Assembly: GCA_949825065.1 (NCBI GenBank)
Contig: OX463854.1
Coordinates: 18,724,103-18,788,102, forward strand
From: Odontocerum albicorne
Lineage: Eukaryota > Arthropoda > Insecta > Trichoptera > Odontoceridae
Length of the DNA: 64,000 nucleotides
Direction of reading: 5' to 3'
Positions 50,501-54,953 of the stretch are shown piece after piece; the first letter of the stretch is position 1; each line of letters begins with the position of its first letter. Position numbers and translations under genes: made by a program. Below the pieces are notes generated by a model. It was not told where the DNA came from, searched no databases, and saw nothing but the letters and a program-made list of their open reading frames with translations.

Positions 50501-50517
50501 TTGCCCGAAATCGGCAT
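20313..50517 (-). CDS. LRRC49: LRRC49 homologue, complete gene (11 exons, 1018 aa)
   Basis: LRRC49 is a non-catalytic subunit of the TTLL1 tubulin polyglutamylase complex, associated with microtubules, centriolar satellites and cilia. Coding exons are 50517-50488, 47631-47372, 44920-44699, 35538-35266, 33071-32918, 29396-29254, 28491-27560, 26977-26809, 24048-23850, 22029-21583 and 20540-20313. They sum to 3057 nt and every junction is GT-AG with matching phase. SDS22-like leucine-rich repeats span about residues 110-300 ([36 protein letters not shown]). Residues 672-794 match the conserved LRRC49 region (VEIRG...GALRRLE...PNAVHFTFR...[20 protein letters not shown]). Human LRRC49 has about 690 aa; the excess lies in exons 7 and 10-11. 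Introns carry many transposons. Assignment is from recalled family sequence. Confidence 0.93.
20885..21058 (+). pseudogene. Non-LTR retrotransposon reverse-transcriptase fragment
   Basis: Around 20928-21058 the plus strand reads [20 protein letters not shown] then [15 protein letters not shown], the conserved block after the RT core of LINEs. It ends in a CA microsatellite. It lies in LRRC49 intron 10. Confidence 0.75.
21058..21231. repeat. (CA)n microsatellite
   Basis: About 170 bp of impure CA repeat with CG, TA and CATA interruptions. It produces long spurious open frames on both strands. Confidence 0.95.
21335..21425 (+). repeat. Truncated SINE body
   Basis: CAAATCCCGCTAGAACCCAT then GGTTTTCACTTAAGGCCACT match the body of the tRNA-derived SINEs elsewhere in the window; the tRNA-like head and tail are missing. 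Confidence 0.55.
21583..22029 (-). CDS. LRRC49: LRRC49 exon 10, with tandem ERDSSLRR repeats
   Basis: Codes residues 795-943. After [20 protein letters not shown] it carries about four imperfect 13-14-residue repeats of the pattern ERxxSxxRR ([39 protein letters not shown]). It ends with [20 protein letters not shown], which resembles the C-terminal helix of vertebrate LRRC49. Confidence 0.88.
22084..22175 (+). repeat. Dispersed repeat, copy 1 of 2
   Basis: TTTTTCATGTTAAATGTCCT through GATACAGGCAAAAGCCTAGT to AACCCAGAT recurs with few differences at 48700-48791, 26 kb away in intron 1 of the same gene. Confidence 0.75.
22799..23820. mobile_element. Non-autonomous piggyBac-like element abutting LRRC49 exon 9
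   Basis: TTAA lies at 22795-22798 and 23821-23824. The ends match at 12 of 15 positions: CAGCTTACAGCCGGG on the left and, inward from the right, CACCTTAAAGACGGG. The right arm holds two copies of CGCGGGACCCGTC near 23756-23811, separated by about 35 bp and embedded in palindromes (CGCGCTAGCGCG). A short minus-strand stretch at 23300-23420 has several Cys and His, but I could not link it firmly to the piggyBac C-terminal finger. Length 1022 bp. Confidence 0.75.
23850..24048 (-). CDS. LRRC49: LRRC49 exon 9
   Basis: Codes residues 728-794, with [27 protein letters not shown] and [18 protein letters not shown], the best conserved part outside the repeats. A TTAA-flanked transposon ends only 26 nt beyond its donor (GAG|GTTAAC). 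Confidence 0.93.
24118..24421. mobile_element. TTAA-flanked MITE
   Basis: TTAA at 24114-24117 and 24422-24425 encloses 304 bp whose ends are CTCTTTTAATCCCA and, inverted, CCCTTTTAATCCCA. A second inverted pair lies inside: TGCGAAAAATCCCA (about 24162) against TGGGATTTTTCGCA (about 24373). No coding capacity. The pattern fits a piggyBac-type MITE in LRRC49 intron 8. Confidence 0.8.
24985..25650 (-). pseudogene. Non-LTR retrotransposon 3' remnant
   Basis: On the minus strand the stretch 25130-25270 reads RWFRHV...MNDEMTEYI...GKRGWTW, a decayed form of the RWxGHVxRM...GRGRPRKTW block at the end of RTE-like polyproteins. Further upstream parts are too decayed to read. CGTGTCCCTTGCAGGGTAG at its low end recurs in related form near 59250 and 63010. 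Confidence 0.65.
25748..25958. mobile_element. MITE with 59-bp terminal inverted repeats
   Basis: Both ends begin GTTCGGAAATTCTAG and match over about 59 bp with one mismatch. TA flanks both sides (25746-25747 and 25959-25960). The 90-bp centre is AT-rich and non-coding. The TA target fits a Tc1/mariner-type MITE. The near-identical arms suggest a fairly recent insertion. Confidence 0.88.
26150..26808. other. LRRC49 intron 8, unannotated part
   Basis: AT-rich intron sequence with no recognised repeat or exon. Confidence 0.45.
26809..26977 (-). CDS. LRRC49: LRRC49 exon 8
   Basis: Codes residues 672-728: [20 protein letters not shown] then [13 protein letters not shown] and VLPVIKNR. This matches the conserved C-terminal domain of LRRC49 (the DTLSL..GALE..DRNW region of the vertebrate protein). 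Confidence 0.92.
27560..28491 (-). CDS. LRRC49: LRRC49 exon 7, long low-complexity insert
   Basis: Codes about residues 361-672, 932 nt open throughout. It is rich in Ser, Thr, Lys and Asn with basic patches ([38 protein letters not shown]), as expected for a disordered, possibly microtubule-binding segment. The vertebrate protein has a much shorter linker at this place. The donor is AACAAG|GTATGA. Confidence 0.88.
29254..29396 (-). CDS. LRRC49: LRRC49 exon 6
   Basis: Codes residues 314-361, a helical, charged segment ([19 protein letters not shown]) corresponding to the charged linker after the repeats in LRRC49. Both splice sites are canonical. Confidence 0.85.
29522..32229 (+). mobile_element. 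Intact piggyBac transposon in LRRC49 intron 5
   Basis: TTAA at 29518-29521 and 32230-32233 bounds 2708 bp. The ends are related inverted repeats: CTCGTCCAGTGCTGAGA on the left and, inward from the right, CTCTTTCACTGCTGAGA (13 of 17 identical). The left subterminal region has two spaced copies of AACACGCGYGGCGTGTCCATG-like sequence (near 29539 and 29580), probable transposase binding sites. The transposase is on the plus strand, opposite to LRRC49. Confidence 0.92.
30019..31659 (+). CDS. piggyBac transposase, full length, open reading frame intact
   Basis: The 546-aa protein starts at ATG 30019 and ends at TAA 31657-31659. An acidic disordered N-terminus (1-60) precedes the transposase core ([20 protein letters not shown], about 93-112). 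The three catalytic Asp are D230 ([10 protein letters not shown]), D308 (YMDNFYNS) and D411 ([12 protein letters not shown]); their spacing of 78 and 103 is close to the 78 and 101 of the founding piggyBac. The C-terminal cysteine-rich finger has C508, C511, C525, C528, C535, C539 and H544. The full frame with all catalytic residues suggests recent activity; domestication is less likely because typical ends and TTAA duplications remain. Confidence 0.93.
   Translation: MDRPSSSKRQKIEDDMDDSFSDVSDEEFTIIKDDSEFESDIENGDNIQIETVSQTSRTPDVSSTQWSNIKKQPASIPFSKIPGLKIEMSSKEPIDYFDLIFNEDLYNLVTTQTNLYAVEVLSKSEGDTNRITRWKNVTKDEMRVWLGLLLHTGTIRLNRLSDYWNTDYLFNLPAFSQFMSRDRFLLILRALHFNNNEEDLSSLAKVRALIDFFNGRMEVIYDPHRQLSIDESLVLWRGRLIFRQYIKGKKAKYGIKLYMLGESSGLAVKIIVYGGSSDEELGGKGHTNKVVQKLLEGKTGAGYSVYMDNFYNSVPLTKNLLNQNTYVTGTLRANRKENPIDVINKKLKKGESVSQYTENGICVTKWKDRREVFMISSEFDGELSDSKNRHGQVVTKPNMVINYNNHMGGIDYHDQMLAYYPCKRKTLRWYKKLAIHLFQTILLNSWHLYNADNSQKIPLYDFRLFIIKKLLGPPPSSIPRQTVQSKTKIHLPKFCEKDTDNKIKRRRCRQCWDTAKKRNASLFFCPDCPTQPGLCLDPCFQLYHKY
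32632..32670 (-). repeat. SINE/LINE tail fragment
   Basis: GGTACATCTGGCGGGCTTAT is the complement of the conserved tail (ATAAGCCCGCCAGGTAC) found at 61755 and other SINE copies. Confidence 0.45.
32918..33071 (-). CDS. LRRC49: LRRC49 exon 5 (last repeat and cap)
   Basis: Codes residues 262-313. It reads [20 protein letters not shown] then [20 protein letters not shown], matching the last repeat and the LRR C-terminal cap. The donor is ATCAA|GTAAGC. Confidence 0.92.
33225..33465 (+). pseudogene. Mariner C-terminal remnant
   Basis: The plus strand reads APCDFWQFL near 33275 and [13 protein letters not shown] near 33410-33455, the third catalytic motif and C-terminal tail of a mariner transposase, with stops between. 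No terminal repeats remain. A direct repeat of ACTGTTATTGTAGAGT follows at 33452-33525. Confidence 0.65.
34430..34816 (+). pseudogene. piggyBac C-terminal remnant
   Basis: About 34440-34600 reads [20 protein letters not shown] then [13 protein letters not shown] and YCQSCK, a cysteine/histidine pattern matching the C-terminal cross-brace finger of piggyBac transposases. A right end in the form AGTAAAGG|TTAA occurs at 34809-34820. Everything upstream is decayed. It is unrelated in sequence to the intact copy at 29522. Confidence 0.65.
35266..35538 (-). CDS. LRRC49: LRRC49 exon 4 (leucine-rich repeats)
   Basis: Codes residues 171-262. Four consecutive 22-residue SDS22-type repeats carry the asparagine ladder: [33 protein letters not shown] and [11 protein letters not shown]. 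Both splice sites are canonical, with phase 2 in and out. Confidence 0.94.
35918..36877. repeat. 71-bp tandem duplication split by a TTAA element
   Basis: AATCCTAATACTTCATAATA through TTGGCATGCTTTAA occurs at about 35925-35987 and again at 36814-36877 with a single difference. The distance equals one 71-bp unit plus the 815-bp element and one TTAA, so the element inserted into an existing two-copy tandem repeat. Confidence 0.85.
35988..36802. mobile_element. Non-autonomous TTAA-flanked (piggyBac-like) element
   Basis: TTAA at 35984-35987 and 36803-36806 bounds 815 bp. The left end CAGGTTCACTGCCACGAG and the inverted right end CCCTTTAAGTGCCGGAAG match partly. GC-rich palindromes near the left end (GAGCGCATTGACGCGCTC) and CGGCCTGCCAGGTACGGCC near the right resemble subterminal binding sites. 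No coding capacity was seen. It lies in LRRC49 intron 3. Confidence 0.75.
36890..37150 (+). repeat. LINE-type 3' end with shared tail
   Basis: A pyrimidine-rich stretch is followed by GCCTGGTTGGATGGAAGAGA then TTGCCGCCAGGCAATAAACC, the tail also present at the ends of LINE remnants (59930) and SINEs (47135, 61718). It ends in a short (AATA) repeat. Confidence 0.6.
37403..38661 (+). mobile_element. Himar1-like (irritans) mariner, frameshifted
   Basis: 20-bp ends ACRTATCRATCAA...ATTCC with four mismatches are flanked by TA at 37401-37402 and 38662-38663. Length 1259 bp. It lies in LRRC49 intron 3, in antisense orientation to the gene. Confidence 0.88.
37576..38624 (+). pseudogene. irritans-subfamily mariner transposase, one frameshift
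   Basis: ATG 37576 opens [20 protein letters not shown]; the frame holds the paired helix-turn-helix region and breaks near 37890-37905 with a one-base shift. The second frame continues [15 protein letters not shown] to TAA 38622-38624. The catalytic triad is complete ([24 protein letters not shown]) with 34 residues between the last two Asp. The sequence is strongly Himar1-like. One frameshift is the only clear lesion. Confidence 0.9.
39401..39862. mobile_element. pogo/Tigger-type MITE
   Basis: The left end CAGTAGAGCGCAAATTATCT and the inverted right end CAGTAGATCGCTAATTATCC match at 17 of 20 positions, with TA at 39399-39400 and 39863-39864. Length 462 bp, non-coding. CAGTA-starting ends with TA targets are typical of pogo-like elements. 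Confidence 0.82.
40650..40692 (-). repeat. SINE/LINE tail fragment
   Basis: ACAGTACAACCTGGCAGACTT is the complement of the shared tail motif; the rest of the element is absent. Confidence 0.4.
40991..41303 (+). pseudogene. hAT (ZBED5-like) remnant, C-terminal dimerisation part
   Basis: A candidate left end CAGCATTGTTTCTCAATCTT is followed by 41100-41303 reading LPF-like [20 protein letters not shown] then YRNHL and VDPPFDKL...EIQPSH, the C-terminal hAT dimerisation region of another ZBED5-like lineage. The core is deleted. I could not place a right end or target duplication. Confidence 0.65.
41445..42730 (-). mobile_element. Hsmar1-like (cecropia) mariner
   Basis: 31-bp perfect inverted repeats starting TTAGGTCCTTACATATGAAA are flanked by TA at 41443-41444 and 42731-42732. 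Length 1286 bp. It lies in LRRC49 intron 3, same strand as the gene. Identical ends suggest a recent insertion. Confidence 0.93.
41523..42542 (-). CDS. Mariner transposase, open frame but catalytic Asp replaced by Tyr
   Basis: 339 aa from ATG 42542 ([20 protein letters not shown]) to the stop at 41523-41525, uninterrupted. It resembles the transposase half of SETMAR, with WVPHEL and the triad region D151 (TCDEKW), Y243 in LLHYNARPH where D is expected, and D278 (SPDLAPTD). The spacing between positions 243 and 278 is the usual DD34D one. Loss of the middle Asp should abolish strand transfer while DNA binding may persist. Confidence 0.92.
   Translation of the reverse strand: MENLKYRVIYEYEFHRGTSAAETARRINDVYGDGAAKENTVRFWFQRFRSGNFDLQKKPRGRPETKVDNEELKAIVEADPSQTTSELAAGCGVSDKTVLIHLKQIGKVKKLERWVPHELSEANQQTRVDCCVALLNRHNNEGILNRIITCDEKWILYDNRKRSSQWLNPAEPAKPCPKRKLTPKKLLVSVWWTSAGVVHYSFLKSGQTITADVYCQQLQTMMEKLAAKQPRLVNRSRPLLLHYNARPHTAQQTATKLEELQLECLRHPPYSPDLAPTDYYFFRNLDNFLQGKKFNSDGAVQTDFKDFIDSRPNGFFSKGIDELPMRWQKCIDSNDTYFD
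43125..44416 (-). mobile_element. Intact full-length mariner
   Basis: 27-bp inverted repeats starting CGAGGG(T/C)GGTCCGATAA with two mismatches are flanked by TA at 43123-43124 and 44417-44418. Length 1292 bp. It lies 392 bp from the Hsmar1-like element in LRRC49 intron 3. Its GC content is clearly above the surrounding intron. Confidence 0.95.
43189..44238 (-). CDS. Mariner transposase, intact with complete DD34D triad
   Basis: 349 aa from ATG 44238 ([20 protein letters not shown]) to the stop at 43189-43191; an in-frame upstream GTG is not used. The N-terminal paired helix-turn-helix DNA-binding region covers about 1-115, then the linker WVPRLLTP. The triad is D158 (TVDETW), D252 (HHDNAPAH) and D287 (SPDLAPCD), with 34 residues between the last two, and positions close to those of Himar1. 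The tail GDYVEK is complete. Nothing visible prevents activity. Confidence 0.95.
   Translation of the reverse strand: MEKEQYRSVIRFLFLNGKSRSEIKERLDAVYGDSSPSMATVKNLFNEFQRGCTSVFDEPRPGAPKTATTEDNVTNIHDLVLADRRLKVREIAETVGTSKDRVSHILHEVLGMRKLSARWVPRLLTPDNKRNRETTSEQCLTMFKRNPKEFLRRFVTVDETWIHWYTPEIKEQSKQWTSPGERAPKKAKTVLSAGKVMATVFWNSKGVIYIDFLEKGKTVIGLYYAELLGRFDAELQKKRPHLAKKKVLFHHDNAPAHTSAVATAKLVELGYELLPHPPYSPDLAPCDFFLFPNLKKSLAGQKFESNEEVIAATEAYFADLQKTYFSDGLKKLEHRWVKCIELKGDYVEK
44699..44920 (-). CDS. LRRC49: LRRC49 exon 3 (leucine-rich repeats)
   Basis: Codes residues 97-171. The acceptor is TTGTTCTAG|ACGTGG and the donor GAACAG|GTTAGC. It has two to three repeats: [21 protein letters not shown] and [10 protein letters not shown]. 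Confidence 0.92.
45015..45815 (+). pseudogene. RTE-like LINE reverse-transcriptase remnant
   Basis: The plus strand reads [20 protein letters not shown] then [22 protein letters not shown] and [11 protein letters not shown], the RT palm motif (FAND in place of FADD) and following blocks, with several stops and frame changes. Later pieces (MLG...[17 protein letters not shown]) match the region after RT in RTE/BovB-like elements. It lies in LRRC49 intron 2. Confidence 0.85.
46626..46742 (-). repeat. tRNA-derived SINE, minus orientation
   Basis: On the minus strand a head with TGGCCTAGTGATAGAAT and a B-box-like stretch (GGTTGAGTACCC) precede a short body. More diverged than the other copies. 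Confidence 0.55.
47018..47195 (+). repeat. tRNA-derived SINE, full length
   Basis: The head has CATGGCCTAGTTGGTA and the B box GGTTTGATTGC; then the body TTTGGTTTTCACTTATAAAT, and the tail GGTTGATTGGAGGAGATTG and GCCAGGTTATACTGTATAC. It lies in LRRC49 intron 2 about 175 bp from exon 2, on the opposite strand. Confidence 0.82.
47372..47631 (-). CDS. LRRC49: LRRC49 exon 2
   Basis: Codes residues 11-97. The acceptor is AAATTCCAG|GCGAGA and the donor GATAG|GTGGGT. The sequence is basic and polar with low conservation until CDRVSLDR, which aligns with the start of the conserved region ahead of the leucine-rich repeats. GC content is far above the surrounding intron. Confidence 0.85.
48700..48791 (+). 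repeat. Dispersed repeat, copy 2 of 2
   Basis: TTTTTCATGCTAAATATCCT through GATACAGGCAAAAGCCTAGT to AACCCAGAT matches 22084-22175 with about ten differences. Confidence 0.75.
49455..49880 (+). pseudogene. LINE 3' end remnant (RT C-terminus plus tail)
   Basis: The plus strand reads [13 protein letters not shown] then [20 protein letters not shown] and [14 protein letters not shown], the end of a jockey-like RT protein where exterior residues (LWNQLP) are decayed. It is followed by TTGATTGGTTGGAAAAGATT and an AAT-rich end. The copy at 59470 is homologous. Confidence 0.65.
50488..50517 (-). CDS. LRRC49: LRRC49 exon 1 (start codon)
   Basis: Only ten codons, [10 protein letters not shown], followed by a strong donor GTAAGT. 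It ends in phase 0, matching exon 2. The choice of this ATG is inferred from the donor and phase; an even more 5' non-coding exon cannot be excluded. Confidence 0.75.
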
Positions 50518-50545
50518 GGAAAAGTACCCTTTAAGACATTATTGA

Positions 50546-50635
50546 TATCGATATATGCAAATCTTAGTCAAATTTAATATATCAACGCCAGAAACAAACG
50601 GAAGAAGCATAATAATAAAACAATATTATCGATAT
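50546..50635 (-). promoter_or_regulatory. Two DRE-type palindromes upstream of LRRC49
   Basis: TATCGATA, the Drosophila DREF core motif, occurs twice within about 120 bp upstream of the LRRC49 ATG, near 50547 and 50627. Such paired motifs are typical of housekeeping promoters in insects. The transcription start itself is not identifiable. Confidence 0.5.
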
Positions 50636-50752
50636 GTCAAAATTGACATTTCTAGAGAACGCCTCGGTGTTGCAGCATGGTGAAAGAAATCAATGGTGAA
50701 ATGTTGGGAGAATTCTTAACGATATAAGGAAGTTTTCATGGTTGATTATTGA

Positions 50753-50966
50753 AATTTGACACTGGCGTATACTCCTTCATATATAGGAGTTCACGGTCAT
50801 TATTCAAAGAGAGAGGAGATTATTGAAATGTGAAAAATTATTGATATGTTTTGAACAATTTTCACATTTTTTTCTCTTTGGAATTGAAATGATTTTCTAG
50901 CAAATTATTTAAGAAAGAAAGCTTTTGTTTATACTTTATATAGGAGTTCATGGGCATTATTCAAGA
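50753..50966 (-). repeat. Two inverted copies of the dispersed CCGTGAACTC repeat
   Basis: GACACTGGCGTATACTCCTT and ATAGGAGTTCACGGTCATTA (50758-50805) are the complement of the motif at 6779-6878; ATAGGAGTTCATGGGCATTA at 50941 is a further copy. Confidence 0.7.
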
Positions 50967-50969
50967 GTT

Positions 50970-53094
50970 TTACATTAGCGATACTACGGCTATTTAGAAC
51001 AAACTATTCCACCCATTTTAAATCATATAAAATGTAACAAAAATAAAAATTTATTATAACCATAATTTACCTCTAAAATATTTTTAGATGGACTTTTCAA
51101 ATGTTTTATTTAAAAAAAACGAAATACGTAATTTTCGGAGGTAGTTTCAAAATACTCCAAAAATAGCTATTAAAAAAACTTAAACATTAACACAAATCAT
51201 ATTAATTTATAAATATTTTACTGCAGGTCTTTAACTGTAGTTTGCAGTTCCAAAATGTTTGCCAAATTAATTCAAACGGTTTTGCCATAAAATTCAACTG
51301 CGTGAACCCCAACTTTGTGTGGTGTCCTTGCTAATTACAATAATTAAACAAAATAGCAATAGGTTTTAAATAGATCATTGTTGGCAGCTAATTGCTGACT
51401 TCCGACGCTCGGCTTGATCCCTGATGATGCCATGGCTCCCGTCGAAACGGGTGATGGTCATGTGATACAGGAAACATAATATACCATTTGTCGGTAGTCA
51501 TGTTGGAATTGTATAAAATAAAATTATCTAAGTAGATATTTTATCTCACAGCAATCAATTTGCGCAAAAGGTACCTCGCAAAACTAGACAATGGCGAAAT
51601 GTATTATCTCGATTCTATTAAAAATAAATAAATAGAAGATTGACCAGGAAAAGCATTTATTCGAGTATTAATGAAATATTGAGTTTACAAAGAAGAAATA
51701 GGATATTTGAGAGAACACTGAATTATTGCTATGATACCTGATATTAATTGATAACAGTTTTAGTACTGTTCAAGCTACTTCGAAAGAGTGACATTGTCAA
51801 TATTATTTGTAATGCAAACTAGTATGATACTTAAGCAACTAATTAAATAAAAATAGTGATGGTGCTACTTTGCGTTACTCTTAGAACGAAGTGCACTACT
51901 ATTTCTGGTTAGCCTTAATGAATAAAATATGTATTATATTTCGAACCACGTTTTACTCTAAAATGAGAATCTCGGTATATTATATGAAACATTATGTTGC
52001 GTTGTAAAACAAAACTTTATGTTTGGTTATTGATAAAATCCTTTAATAATATATTGAATAAAATAATCTATTCCCATTTCAATCATATCAATAAATATCT
52101 TATGGATTTTGACATCCTATTGGATTCTATTTGATGAATATATATTTTGATAGAGGGAGCAAAAAAATCTCACGGACAGCCTTTGTAATATTAGACTGCC
52201 TACGCTCCAGAGAAAGTTCATTCCATTATATCATATATAGTAGCATTAGCCTTTTCACCACTGTAGTAGCTGACGCCATATCATGGAATGAACATCCTTT
52301 GTAGTGTAGACACATTTGTTACAGTTTTTGCTCTCAAAAGAATTTTTAAGTTTACTATTTTGAAAAAATGTTACTTAATTCAGCAACCTTTATGGCCCGA
52401 TTCTTAGAACGCTTGACTTTTAAGTTTTGGGGTCACAGTTTCAATGCCTAATGGGGTCAAAATAAAAACAACGCGAAGTAAAATATAATTACTTCGGTAT
52501 CTTTCGTACGAATGTCGAATAGGAATATAAAAAATACTTTATACATAAAAATATGTTTAACAAAAAAAAAATAGCAGTCAATTTTAACACCGAGAACGTC
52601 ACAAGAGTATGGAATGCTAAGGGTGTATACAATTGAATATTTTAAACGACTAAATTGACTCTTAACCATTATTTTAGCTAAATAAATTGTTGAAAGTACT
52701 AGAAAAGAATAAACCATTATCGTTATTTTTAACAATGTACTTAAATTTGTTATTGTTTTCGCAAAAATATCATAATATTGGTTTGCCATATTTTATAAGA
52801 ATGCGTAGAGAAAAGCCGTTTTTAATGTATTAACAGTGTATTTTTTTCAAAATTAGAAAGTAAGGAATATAAATTAAGATATTAGACTTTGTATTCAATG
52901 TTTTTTTTTCTTCAAATTAATAATATTACATCACTATCTCCTAGCGCTAACCCATGTGACAGCTGAGAATTGTTTAAACCGCGTTCAAGTTTTGTCACGT
53001 TTACAATAGTGGCTTGTCTTTCCGGTGTTTTTTTTTACCTTTTCAAGCATCGGATATTTTGATTTTTTTCCATGAAATTTGAACCAGTTAGCTA
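50970..53094. other. AT-rich 5' flank of LRRC49, nothing recognised
   Basis: No exon, transposase fragment or terminal repeat seen. A ribozyme-like word at 51421 was considered and rejected. Confidence 0.5.
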
Positions 53095-53345
53095 AAGACC
53101 GCTGTGTTGAGTAGATAAAAAGCACATTGAGATGGTTAAGACATCTTGAAGAGAGGTGTGAAGAAAGACTTACTAAAAAATCTACAATGCACACGTGATT
53201 GATAGTTGTGGTACAGGAAGACCGAGAAAAATACGATTGGAATAAGTTAATTCAATTTTGAAAGAAAAAAGTTAAGAAGTAGGAGAAACAGAAGGAACTG
53301 TATGGGAAAATGTATGGATGTGGAGAAAGCGAAGGAATTTTGTTA
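53095..53345 (+). pseudogene. RTE-like LINE C-terminal remnant
   Basis: LRWFRHLEERCEERLTKKS then GRPRKIRLE and EGTVWENVWMWRKRRNF, in two or three frames, match the end of RTE-like polyproteins. Confidence 0.65.
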
Positions 53346-53737
53346 TAATAGAATAAATTGATGCTATGTTCTTTCTACCTACCCCACCATGTATATAACA
53401 TTTTTGTAAAAACTTCTTGCTTGTGAATATTTTTTAGTTTTTTTCTTATTCCAAATTTGAATTCAATTTTATTCGTCTTGTTCTTAATTTGAAATTCTAA
53501 TGAGTTGACTCTTTTTAAAGGATGGTAAAAATATTTTAATATCTAGTTCACCAACAAATATTTTTGCTTCGAGCTATTTCTTATTCGTTCGTTCATTCTA
53601 AAAAAAAATTATTGTTAAGATATCTTAAATTATTCTCACTATGCAATGATTTCTAATCGTAATTGGTTTTCAATTGGAGGTCACCACCAACTATGAATTG
53701 AATATGAATGCTTCAATTGGTTGAGATGTACTATTAC

Positions 53738-53969
53738 CAGTGCTTTTTTTGCGGTGGAGCGCAATGGAGCGGCGCTCCACCACCTTTTTTACGATATACA
53801 AAAAGCTTGACAAGAAGTGAGCTCCGGCACCTTTTTTTTTTAAAAGCACTATCAGTGCTTTTTTGCGGTGGAGCGCAGTGGAGTGGCGCTCCACCACCTT
53901 TTTTACGGTTTACAAAAAGCTTGACAAGAAGTGAGCTCCGGCACCTTTTTTAAAAAAAAAAAAGCGCTG
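53738..53969. mobile_element. hAT-type MITE built from two tandem units
   Basis: A perfect 8-bp target duplication ACTATTAC flanks it (53730-53737 and 53970-53977). It starts CAGTGCTTTTT and ends AAAAAGCGCTG. Inside are two direct copies of about 113 bp (53738-53850 and 53853-53969), each with a GGTGGAGCGC...GCGCTCCACC hairpin and GTGAGCTCCGGCACC. The junction AAAAGCACT-AT-CAGTGCTTTT has terminal-repeat-like sequence on both sides. Confidence 0.9.
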
Positions 53970-54005
53970 ACTATTACTATCACAAACACGTTATCAATCA
54001 ATGTA

Positions 54006-54953
54006 CGAGGCATATCCAGAAAGTAAGTGTACTGAATTTTTGTAGGTTACAATTTTTTTTATTTAAACAAAAAAATAATACCGTAGTACATATGTAAGCT
54101 ATTTTTCGACATAGTCGCCATTCCTCTCAATGCAGGTGGTGAAGCGGGGTATCAACTTTTTGATGCCTTCCTCGAAGTAGTTTCCCGCCAACCCCTCCGT
54201 CCACTTCTCCACCTCCTCCTTTACCTCCTCGTCGGTTGAAAACCTTTTTCCACCCATGTGCAGCTTCAGGGAGGTAAAGATATAGTAATCTGAAGGTGCT
54301 AGGTCAGGGGAATGCGCGGGATGGTTCAGGACATCCCATTTAAACGAGGCGAGCAGTTCCTTCGTGGCGTTGGCCGTGTGTGGTCTGGCATTGTCGTGCA
54401 GCAGGCAGACTCCCTTTGTCAGCATACCTCTCCTCTTGTTCTGAATCGCCCTCCGCAATTTTTTTAGGGTCTCACAGTATCTTGCAGAGTTGATGGTCTC
54501 CCCTTGAGGCATATATTCAATTAAAATTATGCCTTGACAGTCCCAAAACACGGATGCCATGATTTTCTTGGCTGAAATTGTGGTTTTGAACTTTTTGGCG
54601 GAGGGTGAAAAGGTGTGACGCCACTGTTGAGACTGCCTTTTGGTTTCAGGCGTGTAGTGTGCAACCCAAGTTTCATCTCCAGTAACGATGGAGCGGAGAA
54701 ATTCATCTCCATGGAGTTTGCAGCGCCTCAAAAACTCTTGCCCGGCCTCCACTCGATTCAACTTGGCGGGAGATAGGGTTGACATTTTTCACGAAACGTG
54801 TTGTCGCGTCGACACTTCTCAACGTACTGACCTCGAACCGGTCTCGTTGCGGAGGGGAAGGGTCAGGCTACACGGAAGTGTAGCCAACATGTCGAAAATA
54901 AAATCCATCCGGTCGTGAGAGCCTCAGTACACTTACTTTCTGGATACGCCTCG
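54006..54953 (-). mobile_element. Mariner with N-terminal deletion
   Basis: 30-bp inverted repeats starting CGAGGC(A/G)TATCCAGAAAG with one mismatch are flanked by TA at 54004-54005 and 54954-54955. Length 948 bp, about 350 bp short of full length. Confidence 0.92.
54099..54785 (-). CDS. Truncated mariner transposase, catalytic domain only
   Basis: 228 aa from ATG 54785 (MSTLSPAKLNRVEAGQEFL) to TAG/TAA at 54099-54101. The catalytic core is complete: D37 (VTGDETW), D131 (LLHDNARPH) and D166 (SPDLAPSD), with DD34D spacing. The paired helix-turn-helix DNA-binding domain is missing because the 5' part of the element is deleted; only 170 bp separate this ATG from the element end. The lineage differs from the other mariners here. 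Confidence 0.88.
   Translation of the reverse strand: MSTLSPAKLNRVEAGQEFLRRCKLHGDEFLRSIVTGDETWVAHYTPETKRQSQQWRHTFSPSAKKFKTTISAKKIMASVFWDCQGIILIEYMPQGETINSARYCETLKKLRRAIQNKRRGMLTKGVCLLHDNARPHTANATKELLASFKWDVLNHPAHSPDLAPSDYYIFTSLKLHMGGKRFSTDEEVKEEVEKWTEGLAGNYFEEGIKKLIPRFTTCIERNGDYVEK

Noticed and set aside
51421..51449. Hammerhead-ribozyme-like word CTGATGA...CGAAAC, as in Penelope-type retroelements
   Set aside because: The bases after CTGATGA and before GAAA do not pair to form stem II, and I could not form stem I around the possible cleavage site. At most a decayed remnant.
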